Origin: Stutzerimonas stutzeri
GTDB lineage: Bacteria; Pseudomonadota; Gammaproteobacteria; Pseudomonadales; Pseudomonadaceae
Length of the DNA stretch: 40,451 bases
NCBI GenBank assembly: GCA_002387205.1
Contig: DGLA01000001.1
Location: forward strand, 237,186-277,636
Reading direction: 5' to 3'
Both the position numbers and the translations under genes were made by a program. The notes beneath the pieces were generated by a model that saw nothing but the letters and a program-made list of their open reading frames with translations, searched no databases and was not told where the DNA came from. The first letter of the stretch is position 1. Each line of letters opens with the position of its first letter. This document shows, piece after piece, positions 25,055 through 32,750 of the stretch.

Positions 25055-26491
25055 TCACCACCGGAACTTCCAGACGACTTTACTGGAGGGCAACCTGGAG
25101 TCCTTATGACCTGACTTCGCCGGCTCACCCACATGGATCAGAAAGGGCTCCTCATCCTTACCACGCAAGCTCTCCTTGATCCCCTGATAACGCTGCAACG
25201 TTTTAACGGTTTCCCCGCGCTGCAACTGCAACTGGCTATCCGGCAGCGGGTAAATCCCCAGGCCTTTGTCGCTGTACTCGATGCGGACATGGTCCGCCGG
25301 CCAGCGGTCATAGCTGAACGTCGGCAACAAGCGCTTGAGCTCAACTTCCCCTCCCGGCTGCAACCAGACCTTTCGCCCCGTCGCCACCAGCTCTTGAGGA
25401 ATCTCCCCGTCCTCGTCCTGCTCGGCAGGCAAGGCAATGAATTCCTCAAACAGAACTAGACGGCTGTCAGCTGGCGCCTCACAGAAAAAACACTCCGCCT
25501 CGTCCGCTGCCCGCAAGTCCACTGGCAACAGGCTGGTACTGCCACAGTCCGGGCAGCAGTACATACGCTCATCCACTTCAACCAACGCCTCAAGCCACTC
25601 GGCCATAGTCGGGCGCTCATAGGGGCTGGTTCGCCCACCCTCAAAGCAACGGCTAAACAGTTGGGGCAGCTTGCTGTGCTCCAGCAACTGCAGCGGCAGA
25701 TTAACGAAGCAAGCGTTACTGTCGTCCGCGCTATCGTTGATCCAGGGATGCTCACCGCGCAGCGCGGCGTCTTCGACTTCGGGCTCACCGTCACTGACCA
25801 TCTCACCCTTGAACGGGTGGTTGTGTGTCAGCAACTGATAGGCAATAACGGCGAAGCTCCAGCAATCGGTGAGGCTGGACAACAACGCCTCACCACGCAC
25901 CACTTCCGGTGCGCCATAGTCCACGGTGTGCAGGGTCAAGCCACTGTGGCTATCGAGGCTGATGTTGTCGCAGTCAATCAACCACGTCTCGGCAAACGCC
26001 GGATCGTCCGAGACAAAGATATTGTTCGGCGACAGATCACCGTAGAGCATGCCGCGCCCGTGCAACTGATTCAGTGTTCTGGCCATCTGGCCCAGAATAC
26101 GAATACGCCGACGCAGCCCGCCCTGGCGCAGATAATCTTCATGCGCCTCTTCTTCAGCATTAGCAAAACTGTCCAGCAGCCCCTGCAAAGGCACCAGCCC
26201 GTCCATCAGCTCCATCACATAACCGCAGCGTGGCTCAGCCAGCAGTTCAAGCGGTCTAGCCAGCTTCAAATCGGCCAGATCCTGCCGGGTCAGCCATTCG
26301 ATGTGCTCACGCCAACGACGGCGCGCCTGCTCATCCTTATTGGTAAACCCCTTGATCAGAGCTTGTGGGTACTGGGTGCGGTAAACAACGCCCTGCCCAC
26401 CACTGCTCAACTCACTCGTGAGCTCATAAACCGAACCTTTGCTGTCCTGCACCATGCGCTGCTTCTGCGGCGCGGCCTTGTTCGTGCTCAT
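25055..26491 (-). CDS. Atypical Ser/Thr protein kinase with zinc ribbon (TerY-P triad)
   Basis: The 478-residue kinase has a glycine loop 'SGGQGVV' (30-36), a likely ATP-anchoring K47 ('QALIKGF'), a catalytic loop 'LYGDLSPNNIFVS' (D152, with N157) and 'LIDCDNISLD' (from 171) in place of DFG. 'YGAPEVV' is the APE-like element. The YGD and DCD variants mark an unusual kinase branch, but the acidic residues needed for catalysis remain. After the kinase domain, C313-x2-C316 and C334-x2-C337 form a zinc ribbon, a known feature of kinases in TerY-P triads; a C-terminal beta-rich region follows. The ATG at 26491 has GGA nine bases before it; a TTG at 26500 is less likely. It probably phosphorylates the DNA-processing partners or the VWA protein. 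Confidence 0.9.
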   Translation of the reverse strand: MSTNKAAPQKQRMVQDSKGSVYELTSELSSGGQGVVYRTQYPQALIKGFTNKDEQARRRWREHIEWLTRQDLADLKLARPLELLAEPRCGYVMELMDGLVPLQGLLDSFANAEEEAHEDYLRQGGLRRRIRILGQMARTLNQLHGRGMLYGDLSPNNIFVSDDPAFAETWLIDCDNISLDSHSGLTLHTVDYGAPEVVRGEALLSSLTDCWSFAVIAYQLLTHNHPFKGEMVSDGEPEVEDAALRGEHPWINDSADDSNACFVNLPLQLLEHSKLPQLFSRCFEGGRTSPYERPTMAEWLEALVEVDERMYCCPDCGSTSLLPVDLRAADEAECFFCEAPADSRLVLFEEFIALPAEQDEDGEIPQELVATGRKVWLQPGGEVELKRLLPTFSYDRWPADHVRIEYSDKGLGIYPLPDSQLQLQRGETVKTLQRYQGIKESLRGKDEEPFLIHVGEPAKSGHKDSRLPSSKVVWKFRW

Positions 26492-26496
26492 CTGTA

Positions 26497-27192
26497 TCAA
26501 TCCGTTAAGAAAATTCCAGCAATGCTCTTGTCGTCACCATGGCGTGGCGTCGACCAGTCCAGCAGCTCACCCGTCAACCAGCGGCGCATGCGGCGCTTGC
26601 TACTACAACGCAGTTGGCGCCGGTAAATGGCATCAAAAAACGACTCAAGCTGCGATGGAATCAGGTCATCCGAGATACCATCCGTCATCAGCAGTACGCC
26701 ATCACCCGGCTGGCTCAACTCAAACTCGAAACTGCGAGTATTCCGGGCATCCGCCTGGGCCAAGGTCAGGGTCTGATTACCGAAGCCCTGGCGTTGATCG
26801 GTCAGCACCTTGAAAGCGCCAGCGCTTCTTGCCAGCAGCAATCCATCGCCAATCTGCCCGGCAACAGCCCGGCCACGGGCATCCACGCGCGCCCACAGGC
26901 AGGTCGTTTCATGCAGGCGATAACGCTCGCCAAAACAGGCCAGCCAGGCCTTGCGAACCTCGTCAGTAACCGCTGCATGAGTAATGTCCGCCTGGCACCG
27001 AAGCACGTGCCGTGACAACTGCACCGCCTTGCGCGAACCGAAGTGGCTCAAGGGGCGACTGCCCAATCCATCGGCAACTGCAACGCACCAACCGCCGCGT
27101 ATACCACTGACGGCCAGGGCATCCTGGTTAGGTGAGTCATCCTGCTGGTGGGCGGGGCCCCTCACCGAAGCCCCACTCGCCAACAAGCGCAT
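26497..27192 (-). CDS. PP2C-family protein phosphatase (TerY-P triad)
   Basis: The 231-residue length is compact for PP2C. Metal-binding signatures are visible: 'NQDALAV' (22-28), 'VADGLGSRPLSHFGS' with D41 and G42, 'GQIGDG' (112-117) and 'LLMTDGISDDL' (168-177, D171). These coordinate the two metal ions of a Ser/Thr phosphatase. It should reverse the action of the adjacent kinase. The start overlaps the VWA gene's stop (TGATG), and the stop lies just before the kinase start. VWA, phosphatase and kinase therefore form the classic three-gene TerY-P unit in tight translational coupling. Confidence 0.9.
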   Translation of the reverse strand: MRLLASGASVRGPAHQQDDSPNQDALAVSGIRGGWCVAVADGLGSRPLSHFGSRKAVQLSRHVLRCQADITHAAVTDEVRKAWLACFGERYRLHETTCLWARVDARGRAVAGQIGDGLLLARSAGAFKVLTDQRQGFGNQTLTLAQADARNTRSFEFELSQPGDGVLLMTDGISDDLIPSQLESFFDAIYRRQLRCSSKRRMRRWLTGELLDWSTPRHGDDKSIAGIFLTD

Positions 27193-27857
27193 CAGAAATC
27201 CCAGTCCTGATCATCCGTCGGGATTTGCAGCGGAGCAGACTGATTCGGCGTCGCCGAGCGGCTACGTGCACTGACGCTCATCGTCACAGCGCGGAAAAAA
27301 CGGTGGATATCCGCAGCATTCTCGGCACGGAACAGCGGTGCCTCCGGGTCATTGGCAAAATCACCGAGCATGCTCTCATCGGCATCAGCACCGATGGCCA
27401 TGGCAAAGCGAGTGGCCTTGGACGAGCGCTCGCCATTGGCCAGACGAGCAAAGGAACCCTGCCAGTCATCAGTAGGGTGGCCATCGGAAACCAGCACGAT
27501 TACCGGTTTGTAGGCGCGGGAGGGGATGCTGTCCTTGTCTTCGATCATCTGGCTGGCCAGTGCCAGAGCACCACCCAGCGGAGTCGCCCCCGCAGCAGTA
27601 AGCGGGGTGAAGCCCTGCAACTGATGAGCCGGAGTCAAAGGCAAATTCACCTCTGCTTGACTGCCAAAGGTGATCAAACTGACCTGCAGTTCAGCCCGCA
27701 GGCGGCTCTCGCCGGCAAAGCTGCTGATCATGTCTTTCAGGCCCTTGTTCAGCGCCTCGATCTTGCCATCCACAGACATGCTGCCACTGGTGTCAGCCAG
27801 AACGATGATCGGCAGCGGACGGGCGGTTTGGACCTGGAATTTTTTGAGTTCTGACAC
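27192..27857 (-). CDS. TerY-like von Willebrand factor A domain protein
   Basis: The 221-residue protein is almost entirely one VWA domain. The metal-ion-dependent adhesion site is complete: D22-x-S24-x-S26 in 'VLADTSGSMSVDG', T92 in 'AGATPLGGAL' and D125 in 'LVSDGHPTDDW'. TerY-type proteins are cytosolic VWA scaffolds that pair with a kinase and a PP2C phosphatase. It starts at a GTG with AGGA eight bases upstream and is the first gene of the seven-gene operon, preceded by an AT-rich intergenic stretch. It probably recruits partners in a metal-dependent and phosphorylation-dependent way. Confidence 0.9.
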   Translation of the reverse strand: MSELKKFQVQTARPLPIIVLADTSGSMSVDGKIEALNKGLKDMISSFAGESRLRAELQVSLITFGSQAEVNLPLTPAHQLQGFTPLTAAGATPLGGALALASQMIEDKDSIPSRAYKPVIVLVSDGHPTDDWQGSFARLANGERSSKATRFAMAIGADADESMLGDFANDPEAPLFRAENAADIHRFFRAVTMSVSARSRSATPNQSAPLQIPTDDQDWDF

Positions 27858-28056
27858 TGTGTACTTCCTTGATAGTCAATTGGATATCTCCCTATAAGCG
27901 CATCCCGTGCCAACTCATGTTTTCTTTTAAAAACAGTATGTTATGCAATCTTGAAGGCCGAGAAAGATCGTTATATACGTAAAAACTGTTATTTATTGGT
28001 AATTTTGTTTACCGACACGAAGAGGGGCTCATTCACAACGCTGTGGGAAATACCCC
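27858..28056 (-). promoter_or_regulatory. AT-rich control region of the TerY-P operon
   Basis: This 199-base gap is clearly more AT-rich than its surroundings, especially 27915-28015, and is the only sizeable break before the seven-gene operon. It should hold the operon promoter, but several TATA-like stretches compete (for example TATATA near 27971) and none has a convincing -35 partner. Near 28022-28057 GAGGGG and CCCCTC flank a smaller inverted repeat, which may be a weak terminator for the upstream DUF262 gene. Confidence 0.4.
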
Positions 28057-29853
28057 TCACAATCCCCAGTAATACTGCTTGATCTTCTGCGCCATCAGCC
28101 GGCGGCGTTCGGCCAGGAAGGCTTCGAACTGCTCAGGCTGATAGGCAGCGAGGTCATGGGGAAGGCAGTTGGCGGCCAGGTTGGCCTTAAGGTCATCCAG
28201 GCTGATGATCGCACCGTAGTGCGCAGCGCCTTGCTGACACTGGTCAAAGACCTTCGCCATATAAACGGCCGGGGCGGTGTCGCCGATCTTGATGTTCACT
28301 TCCTGCTGCACGTACACGTAGTTGGCCACTTGGTTGTACTTGCTTCTGAGCAGCCCCCGCTGCTTGAGGAAGTTCTTCGGGAAGATGTGATGGATATCGC
28401 CGTGGTGCGTAAGCATGTCACGCACGGTGATGTCCTTGGACAGGAAGCCCTTATCACCCCGATTGGCCTGTGCGGCCCAGAACACCTTGATAGCCGGGGC
28501 GTTGACGGACGAGGTATTCAAGGCCTGCGGCAGACCGAAGTCCCAGAAGGCATCAGACAGTTCAGCCGCTTCGATATCAGCCAGTACGTCAGCAAACGCT
28601 CGCTCGTGTACGGCCTTGATGTCCTTGTCGAACCGGGATTCCGGCGAACCCGAGTAACGCCCCGTCAGCAGCGACATCACAAACCAGCGGCGCACCCAGC
28701 TTTCGATATTGGGGTTGTTGCCCAGGTCGCGCTTGAGCTTGAGGTACAGCACGTAGGCGAAGTTCAGCGCATTGACCGAGCCGATCATAGAGCTGTCCAC
28801 GTAGCCAGCCGAACGGATGATCATCAGGAAGCGCTTGAAGTGCGTTTCGTTGATGAACTCCTTCACCCCCTCGCTCAGCGTTTTGAAGGACGCCTCTTCG
28901 ATTTCCTTCTCGTAGCTGCGGGTTTCGAAGTTACGGCCCGAGAGCAGCCCGACCAGATCCGACAGCCTTCCACGATTGAACTTGGTGGTGAAGGCCACGC
29001 GCAGCATGTCCGAATAGCTGGGGTCGTAGAGGTCGTCGTTTTCACTCTTCAACCAACGCATGGCGCGGAAGTAGTCGGTCTGCACGAAGGCCTTATCGTT
29101 GTTCTCAATGTGCGCGTAAAACTCGGGCGCGATGGACAGGTGGCAGAAGTAGTCGATGGCCTTGCGCAGGGTGTTGCCGTCGAACTCTTCGTTAGCGGCG
29201 ATCTTCGACATGACAAAGTCTGCCTGGCTCAGCACCACCCCCTTGGAATTGATGCGGATAAAGATCTCGGTGACCGTCTCGATATCCAAATCCGCCGCCA
29301 GCTCGATCAGGCCGATCTGCTTCTTGGTGATATCGCACAACCGGTCCAGGCGCTCGTAAAGCAGGTCTTCATCGACATCAGGGTTTAGCTCCAGGTAGTC
29401 ACGACCGACCTTATGCGCCTTCAGTTCACCGCTAACGATGGGCGCGATATCGGCAAACCAGGCTTTGTCCTTCTCGATGGCCGGGTTGCTGACCTCGAAG
29501 CGTTCTTCGATGGGGTGGAAGGCAATGCGGATACGCACCTGCTGGTAATCCTGGTTGATCACCTGCTGCCCGGCGATGGCAGCGGTCAGCGCCGTGACAC
29601 GCTGCTGACCATCGATCAGCACCTTCTTGCCCTCGGCCAGCGAGCCATCTTTCAGCTTCACCGTCGGGTTGCGCCAGGCAATGATGTAACCGACCGGAAA
29701 GCCCTGATACAGGCTGTCCATCAGATCACGCACCTTGCTGGCGTCCCACACGAAAGGCCGCTGAATTTCCGGTATGGCGATCTCCCCGGATTTCACCCAA
29801 GTCAGCAAGGTTTCGATCAGGTGCTGATTAACGGAGTACTTCTGCGCTGACAT
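28057..29853 (-). CDS. GmrSD-type restriction protein (DUF262 plus HNH-like DUF1524)
   Basis: The 598-residue single chain contains both halves of the GmrSD type IV restriction family. The N-terminal DUF262 domain has 'EIQRPFVWDASKVRDLMDSL' (30-49) and the hallmark 'IDGQQRVTAL' (80-89), associated with NTP hydrolysis. The C-terminal DUF1524 domain has 'DIHHIFPKNFL' (486-496) and 'NYVYVQQEVNIKIGD', forming a His-Me finger (HNH-like) nuclease site. Such proteins cut phage DNA with modified, often glucosylated, cytosines. The second ATG, at 29853, is used because AGGA lies six bases before it. The gene follows the nucleotidase by 29 bases, so it probably shares that transcript. Confidence 0.88.
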   Translation of the reverse strand: MSAQKYSVNQHLIETLLTWVKSGEIAIPEIQRPFVWDASKVRDLMDSLYQGFPVGYIIAWRNPTVKLKDGSLAEGKKVLIDGQQRVTALTAAIAGQQVINQDYQQVRIRIAFHPIEERFEVSNPAIEKDKAWFADIAPIVSGELKAHKVGRDYLELNPDVDEDLLYERLDRLCDITKKQIGLIELAADLDIETVTEIFIRINSKGVVLSQADFVMSKIAANEEFDGNTLRKAIDYFCHLSIAPEFYAHIENNDKAFVQTDYFRAMRWLKSENDDLYDPSYSDMLRVAFTTKFNRGRLSDLVGLLSGRNFETRSYEKEIEEASFKTLSEGVKEFINETHFKRFLMIIRSAGYVDSSMIGSVNALNFAYVLYLKLKRDLGNNPNIESWVRRWFVMSLLTGRYSGSPESRFDKDIKAVHERAFADVLADIEAAELSDAFWDFGLPQALNTSSVNAPAIKVFWAAQANRGDKGFLSKDITVRDMLTHHGDIHHIFPKNFLKQRGLLRSKYNQVANYVYVQQEVNIKIGDTAPAVYMAKVFDQCQQGAAHYGAIISLDDLKANLAANCLPHDLAAYQPEQFEAFLAERRRLMAQKIKQYYWGL

Positions 29854-29882
29854 GGGCATTCCTTTGCATGCGTCAAACGAAT

Positions 29883-30857
29883 CTACCCGCTTGCCGCTGG
29901 TAGCAGATCTACCAGGCCCGAGCGGGAAAGGTATGGCACTTTGCCAGAGGGTACCAGATTGGCAGCGGCTTCCAAGTGCACATCCTGGTCGTCGAAGAAG
30001 ATGTGCGGGTTGAAGGCGCGAAGGACTTTGGGCTTGCCAACCCCCCCCAAAAAGAACGCCTCATCGACATACACACCCCAGGCACGCAGGGTGTTAATGA
30101 CGCGCATCTCAGATGGAGAGTTGCGTGCGGTAACGATGGCGATCCGGATAGGAGAATCCCTGCCACCGGTGGGCAGGCGCTCCTGCAGACGGGCCAACTT
30201 TATCAACAAGCTGGCATAGGGGCCCTCATCCATTGGTGTATGTTGCAGCGCATCTTCCTGAGCCTTGAACGCATCCAACCCCTGGGTTTTGTAGACCAGC
30301 TCACTGGCATCGGAGAACAGCACCGCGTCACCGTCGAAGGCAATTCGCACTTGGCCCTCGGGTATTTGCGGGGCGTTGGCGGGTGGCGGCTTGAGGATGG
30401 CCGCAGCGCACTGCCGGGAGTCGATAACCTTTTGCGCGTCCTCCACATTCGTGGTCAGAAACAGGTCCACATCGAAGGCATCCATGTAGTCGGCCACCGA
30501 CTCGCCACCGGTAAAGGCCGAACGGGTTATCGCCAACTGGTCACGGCGAATGGTCTTGAGCACGCGGATGCCGGTGTCCGGACTGTTGCGCGACATCACC
30601 ACCACCTCGACCAATGGCGAGGTCTCGCCACCCTTCATATGCCGGTTGAGATCCAGCAGCGCCTTGACCAGGTGATACCCGGTACCCGGAGTCAGCGACT
30701 CGTCCTCACGCGCCTGCATATACCGACGGTAGTTGTCGATCACGCTTTCCGGGTCGGCCTCCAGTGCCGCCTTAAACATCTGATCCGACTCGCTCATGTC
30801 GAACAGAGCCGTAGCGGAAATTCCCACCACCAGGGTTTTGCTCAGATCCAACGCCAT
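29883..30857 (-). CDS. Cytosolic 5'-nucleotidase, NT5C1/cN-I-like
   Basis: The 324-residue protein matches the 5'-nucleotidase family related to eukaryotic cN-I. Visible features are the opening 'KTLVVGISATALFDMSES', the phosphatase-like 'IAFDGDAVLFSDASE' with D175 and D177 as likely nucleophile and acid, the 'IVTARNSPSEMRV' segment and the metal-binding 'IFFDDQDVH' near the end. The family removes phosphate from nucleoside monophosphates in the cytoplasm. It may serve general metabolism, but its place between two membrane/helical proteins and a GmrSD restriction protein in a same-strand cassette suggests a defence-associated role such as lowering nucleotide pools. A GGGAAG ribosome site precedes the ATG. 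Confidence 0.85.
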   Translation of the reverse strand: MALDLSKTLVVGISATALFDMSESDQMFKAALEADPESVIDNYRRYMQAREDESLTPGTGYHLVKALLDLNRHMKGGETSPLVEVVVMSRNSPDTGIRVLKTIRRDQLAITRSAFTGGESVADYMDAFDVDLFLTTNVEDAQKVIDSRQCAAAILKPPPANAPQIPEGQVRIAFDGDAVLFSDASELVYKTQGLDAFKAQEDALQHTPMDEGPYASLLIKLARLQERLPTGGRDSPIRIAIVTARNSPSEMRVINTLRAWGVYVDEAFFLGGVGKPKVLRAFNPHIFFDDQDVHLEAAANLVPSGKVPYLSRSGLVDLLPAASG

Positions 30858-30901
30858 CGCAAACGCTTCCCTTTGTCCTATGTAACGTCAGAACGGCTCA
30901 A

Positions 30902-31840
30902 TCATGCCGCCAGAAAACGAATCTCCGAGACCTCTTCATTGAGCAGCTCAGCCGCCTCAGGATGACTCGCGGCGAACTCCAACAAGCCAAGCTGATAGTC
31001 GATGGCCGGGGCGGCTTGCTTGCGGAACTCCAGGAAGGACACAACGCTATCGCCCGCATCTTGGGTCAATTGTTCGACCCACTCCTGGTTGGCAGCAATA
31101 GCCTCGACAATCACCGTATTGATCTGCAGCCAGTCCTCTTGTAACTCTCGCAGGGTATCGATGGCGTACTTCTCGCCCGCCGTACGCTGCTGTACATATG
31201 CTTGCAGGAAGCCGACATACATCATGCGTTGCTGCAGACTCTGCAGCACGCCGAGAGACTCAACGAAGCCGTCTCTGCTGACGTCGGCTGTCGCACGGCT
31301 TAACGTCAGCTTGGTGATCTCATACTGCTCATGCAGATTACCAACCTGAGTCCTGAGGCCCTGAAGATCGCCCTGCTCGGCAAATTGGCGAACAGTCTTG
31401 AGCGCGGCACGGAAGCGAGCGTTGTCACGCAACTCCTCACGGTCTTTGGCATCACAGGCCATTTCGATTAGCACATCGAGCTTTTCCGACTGTTGCTGCA
31501 ACTGCTCGGAGATACCATTGAGCTTCTTGCAAACGATGGCAAAGCCGGCGACCGAGACCGCCAGATTGAGACCGGAAAGAGCCACGTTCGCATATTGCAG
31601 GTTTTGCAAAACGCCCAGGGAATCCTGGACGCCACCAAGCGCCTGCTGCAGCTTGCCAAGTTGTTCTGACGCCTGAGCCGTATCACCGGGGAATTGCAGA
31701 TGACCAACGATCTGGCCGCCCTTTGGATTACCTGCGGCGTACCTGACAACGCCACCCCAAACGGAATAAAGCCCAGATCGGATACCCTCAACAATCTCCG
31801 GCGCGGAGCTGAGGGTTCTGGCAAGAATTTCAGCGCTCAT
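30902..31840 (-). CDS. Helical membrane/coiled-coil protein of unknown function
   Basis: The family is not recognised. The 312-residue, mostly helical product has one clear hydrophobic segment at residues about 85-104 ('NVALSGLNLAVSVAGFAIV'). A predicted coiled coil follows it directly ('LNGISEQLQQQSEKLDVLIE', 107-126), and two further helical stretches (about 135-250). The plan, a single hydrophobic hairpin or helix in a bundle of long amphipathic helices, is reminiscent of alpha-helical pore-forming proteins, but no signature proves this. It overlaps the YaaW-like gene by four bases (ATGA), so the two are translated together and probably interact. The nucleotidase gene follows after 44 bases. 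Confidence 0.75.
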   Translation of the reverse strand: MSAEILARTLSSAPEIVEGIRSGLYSVWGGVVRYAAGNPKGGQIVGHLQFPGDTAQASEQLGKLQQALGGVQDSLGVLQNLQYANVALSGLNLAVSVAGFAIVCKKLNGISEQLQQQSEKLDVLIEMACDAKDREELRDNARFRAALKTVRQFAEQGDLQGLRTQVGNLHEQYEITKLTLSRATADVSRDGFVESLGVLQSLQQRMMYVGFLQAYVQQRTAGEKYAIDTLRELQEDWLQINTVIVEAIAANQEWVEQLTQDAGDSVVSFLEFRKQAAPAIDYQLGLLEFAASHPEAAELLNEEVSEIRFLAA

Positions 31841-32571
31841 AAACAGGCCCTCAAACGGTTAGCAAAATCCTCGTGATCCGCAGCGACAACGCCAGCACGG
31901 ATTCGCGCGATATACATGACAATCGTGGTCAGCCCTTGCAGCTCTGGCCGCTTGTTGTTGAATGCCCAGACGCCTGCGCCGAGCGCGCCAACCGCCGTCA
32001 GCGGCAGTGCTGCCAACATGCCCCCAGCAGCCAGTGAGCCGACCACAGTCAGCAGGTTGCCGCCGGCAGCACCTAAACCGACCTTACCGAGCGGGCCGAG
32101 CAAAGAACTGAAGGCACTATTGAGCCGCCCTCGGTCAAACCACGTTCCACCGCTCGCCTTGCTTTCCGACTCGTCCTGCTCAGCCAGTTTCTCAACCAGC
32201 CTGGCCAGCACCTTCTCTTCGATGGCCGAAGTGCTATCTGCCTTGCTGAATTCAGCCTTCAGCTCACTGGCGACATCCCGCACGACCTCGTCGTAACTAA
32301 CCGGCTCACCCCGGCGCAACAGGCTGGCCAGGCTGACACTGCCCAGCGCACGGATCTCGAAAGCGATTTCGTCGACCGCCTTGTACAGCTCGCCAGCAGC
32401 AAAGCATTGGGCAAGACGCTGCCGCGTCGAATCATCGCCCAACAGACGGTCATGGGCCTTATCCAGCAGAATTTTACTGATTGCGACCAGTTCATCCGGC
32501 GTCGCCAATTGCAGCAATTCCTCCAGCCCGATGCGCCTTCTGATTAGTGGCCGTTTTTCGCTATTGCTCAT
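31837..32571 (-). CDS. YaaW/UPF0174-like protein with glycine-rich membrane segment
   Basis: The 244-residue product starts at the ATG at 32571, with AGGA eight bases upstream. Residues 15-130 resemble the helical domain of E. coli YaaW (UPF0174): 'LEELLQLATPDELVAISKIL', 'DEIAFEIRALGSVSLASLLR' and 'YDEVVRDVASELKAEF'. Residues about 160-205 are strongly hydrophobic and rich in glycine and alanine ('VGLGAAGGNLLTVVGSLAAG', 'LTAVGALGAGVWAF'), enough for a membrane hairpin. The biochemical role of YaaW is not established. It is the first of a four-gene cassette and is coupled to the coiled-coil protein, so the pair could be a membrane-acting module. Confidence 0.72.
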   Translation of the reverse strand: MSNSEKRPLIRRRIGLEELLQLATPDELVAISKILLDKAHDRLLGDDSTRQRLAQCFAAGELYKAVDEIAFEIRALGSVSLASLLRRGEPVSYDEVVRDVASELKAEFSKADSTSAIEEKVLARLVEKLAEQDESESKASGGTWFDRGRLNSAFSSLLGPLGKVGLGAAGGNLLTVVGSLAAGGMLAALPLTAVGALGAGVWAFNNKRPELQGLTTIVMYIARIRAGVVAADHEDFANRLRACL

Positions 32572-32750
32572 ACATCCATTCCTTACATGCATGATCTATA
32601 AAGTTGTCACACTCTCGTGACGAAGCCTGTGTCCGGCAAAGTCAACAAGCTGTCACGCCTTGCCGATGATGGCTCGCCAGCTAAGCAACGGGTGATTCCA
32701 GTAAACAAAACTGTCCCCTTTTCTGCTCTGTGCATCTTCCACATTGGTCG

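Noticed and set aside
28022..28057. GAGGGG...CCCCTC as a firm terminator after the DUF262 gene
   Set aside because: The outer stem has only six pairs around a large, partly paired loop and no T tract follows, so it is mentioned only as a weak possibility.
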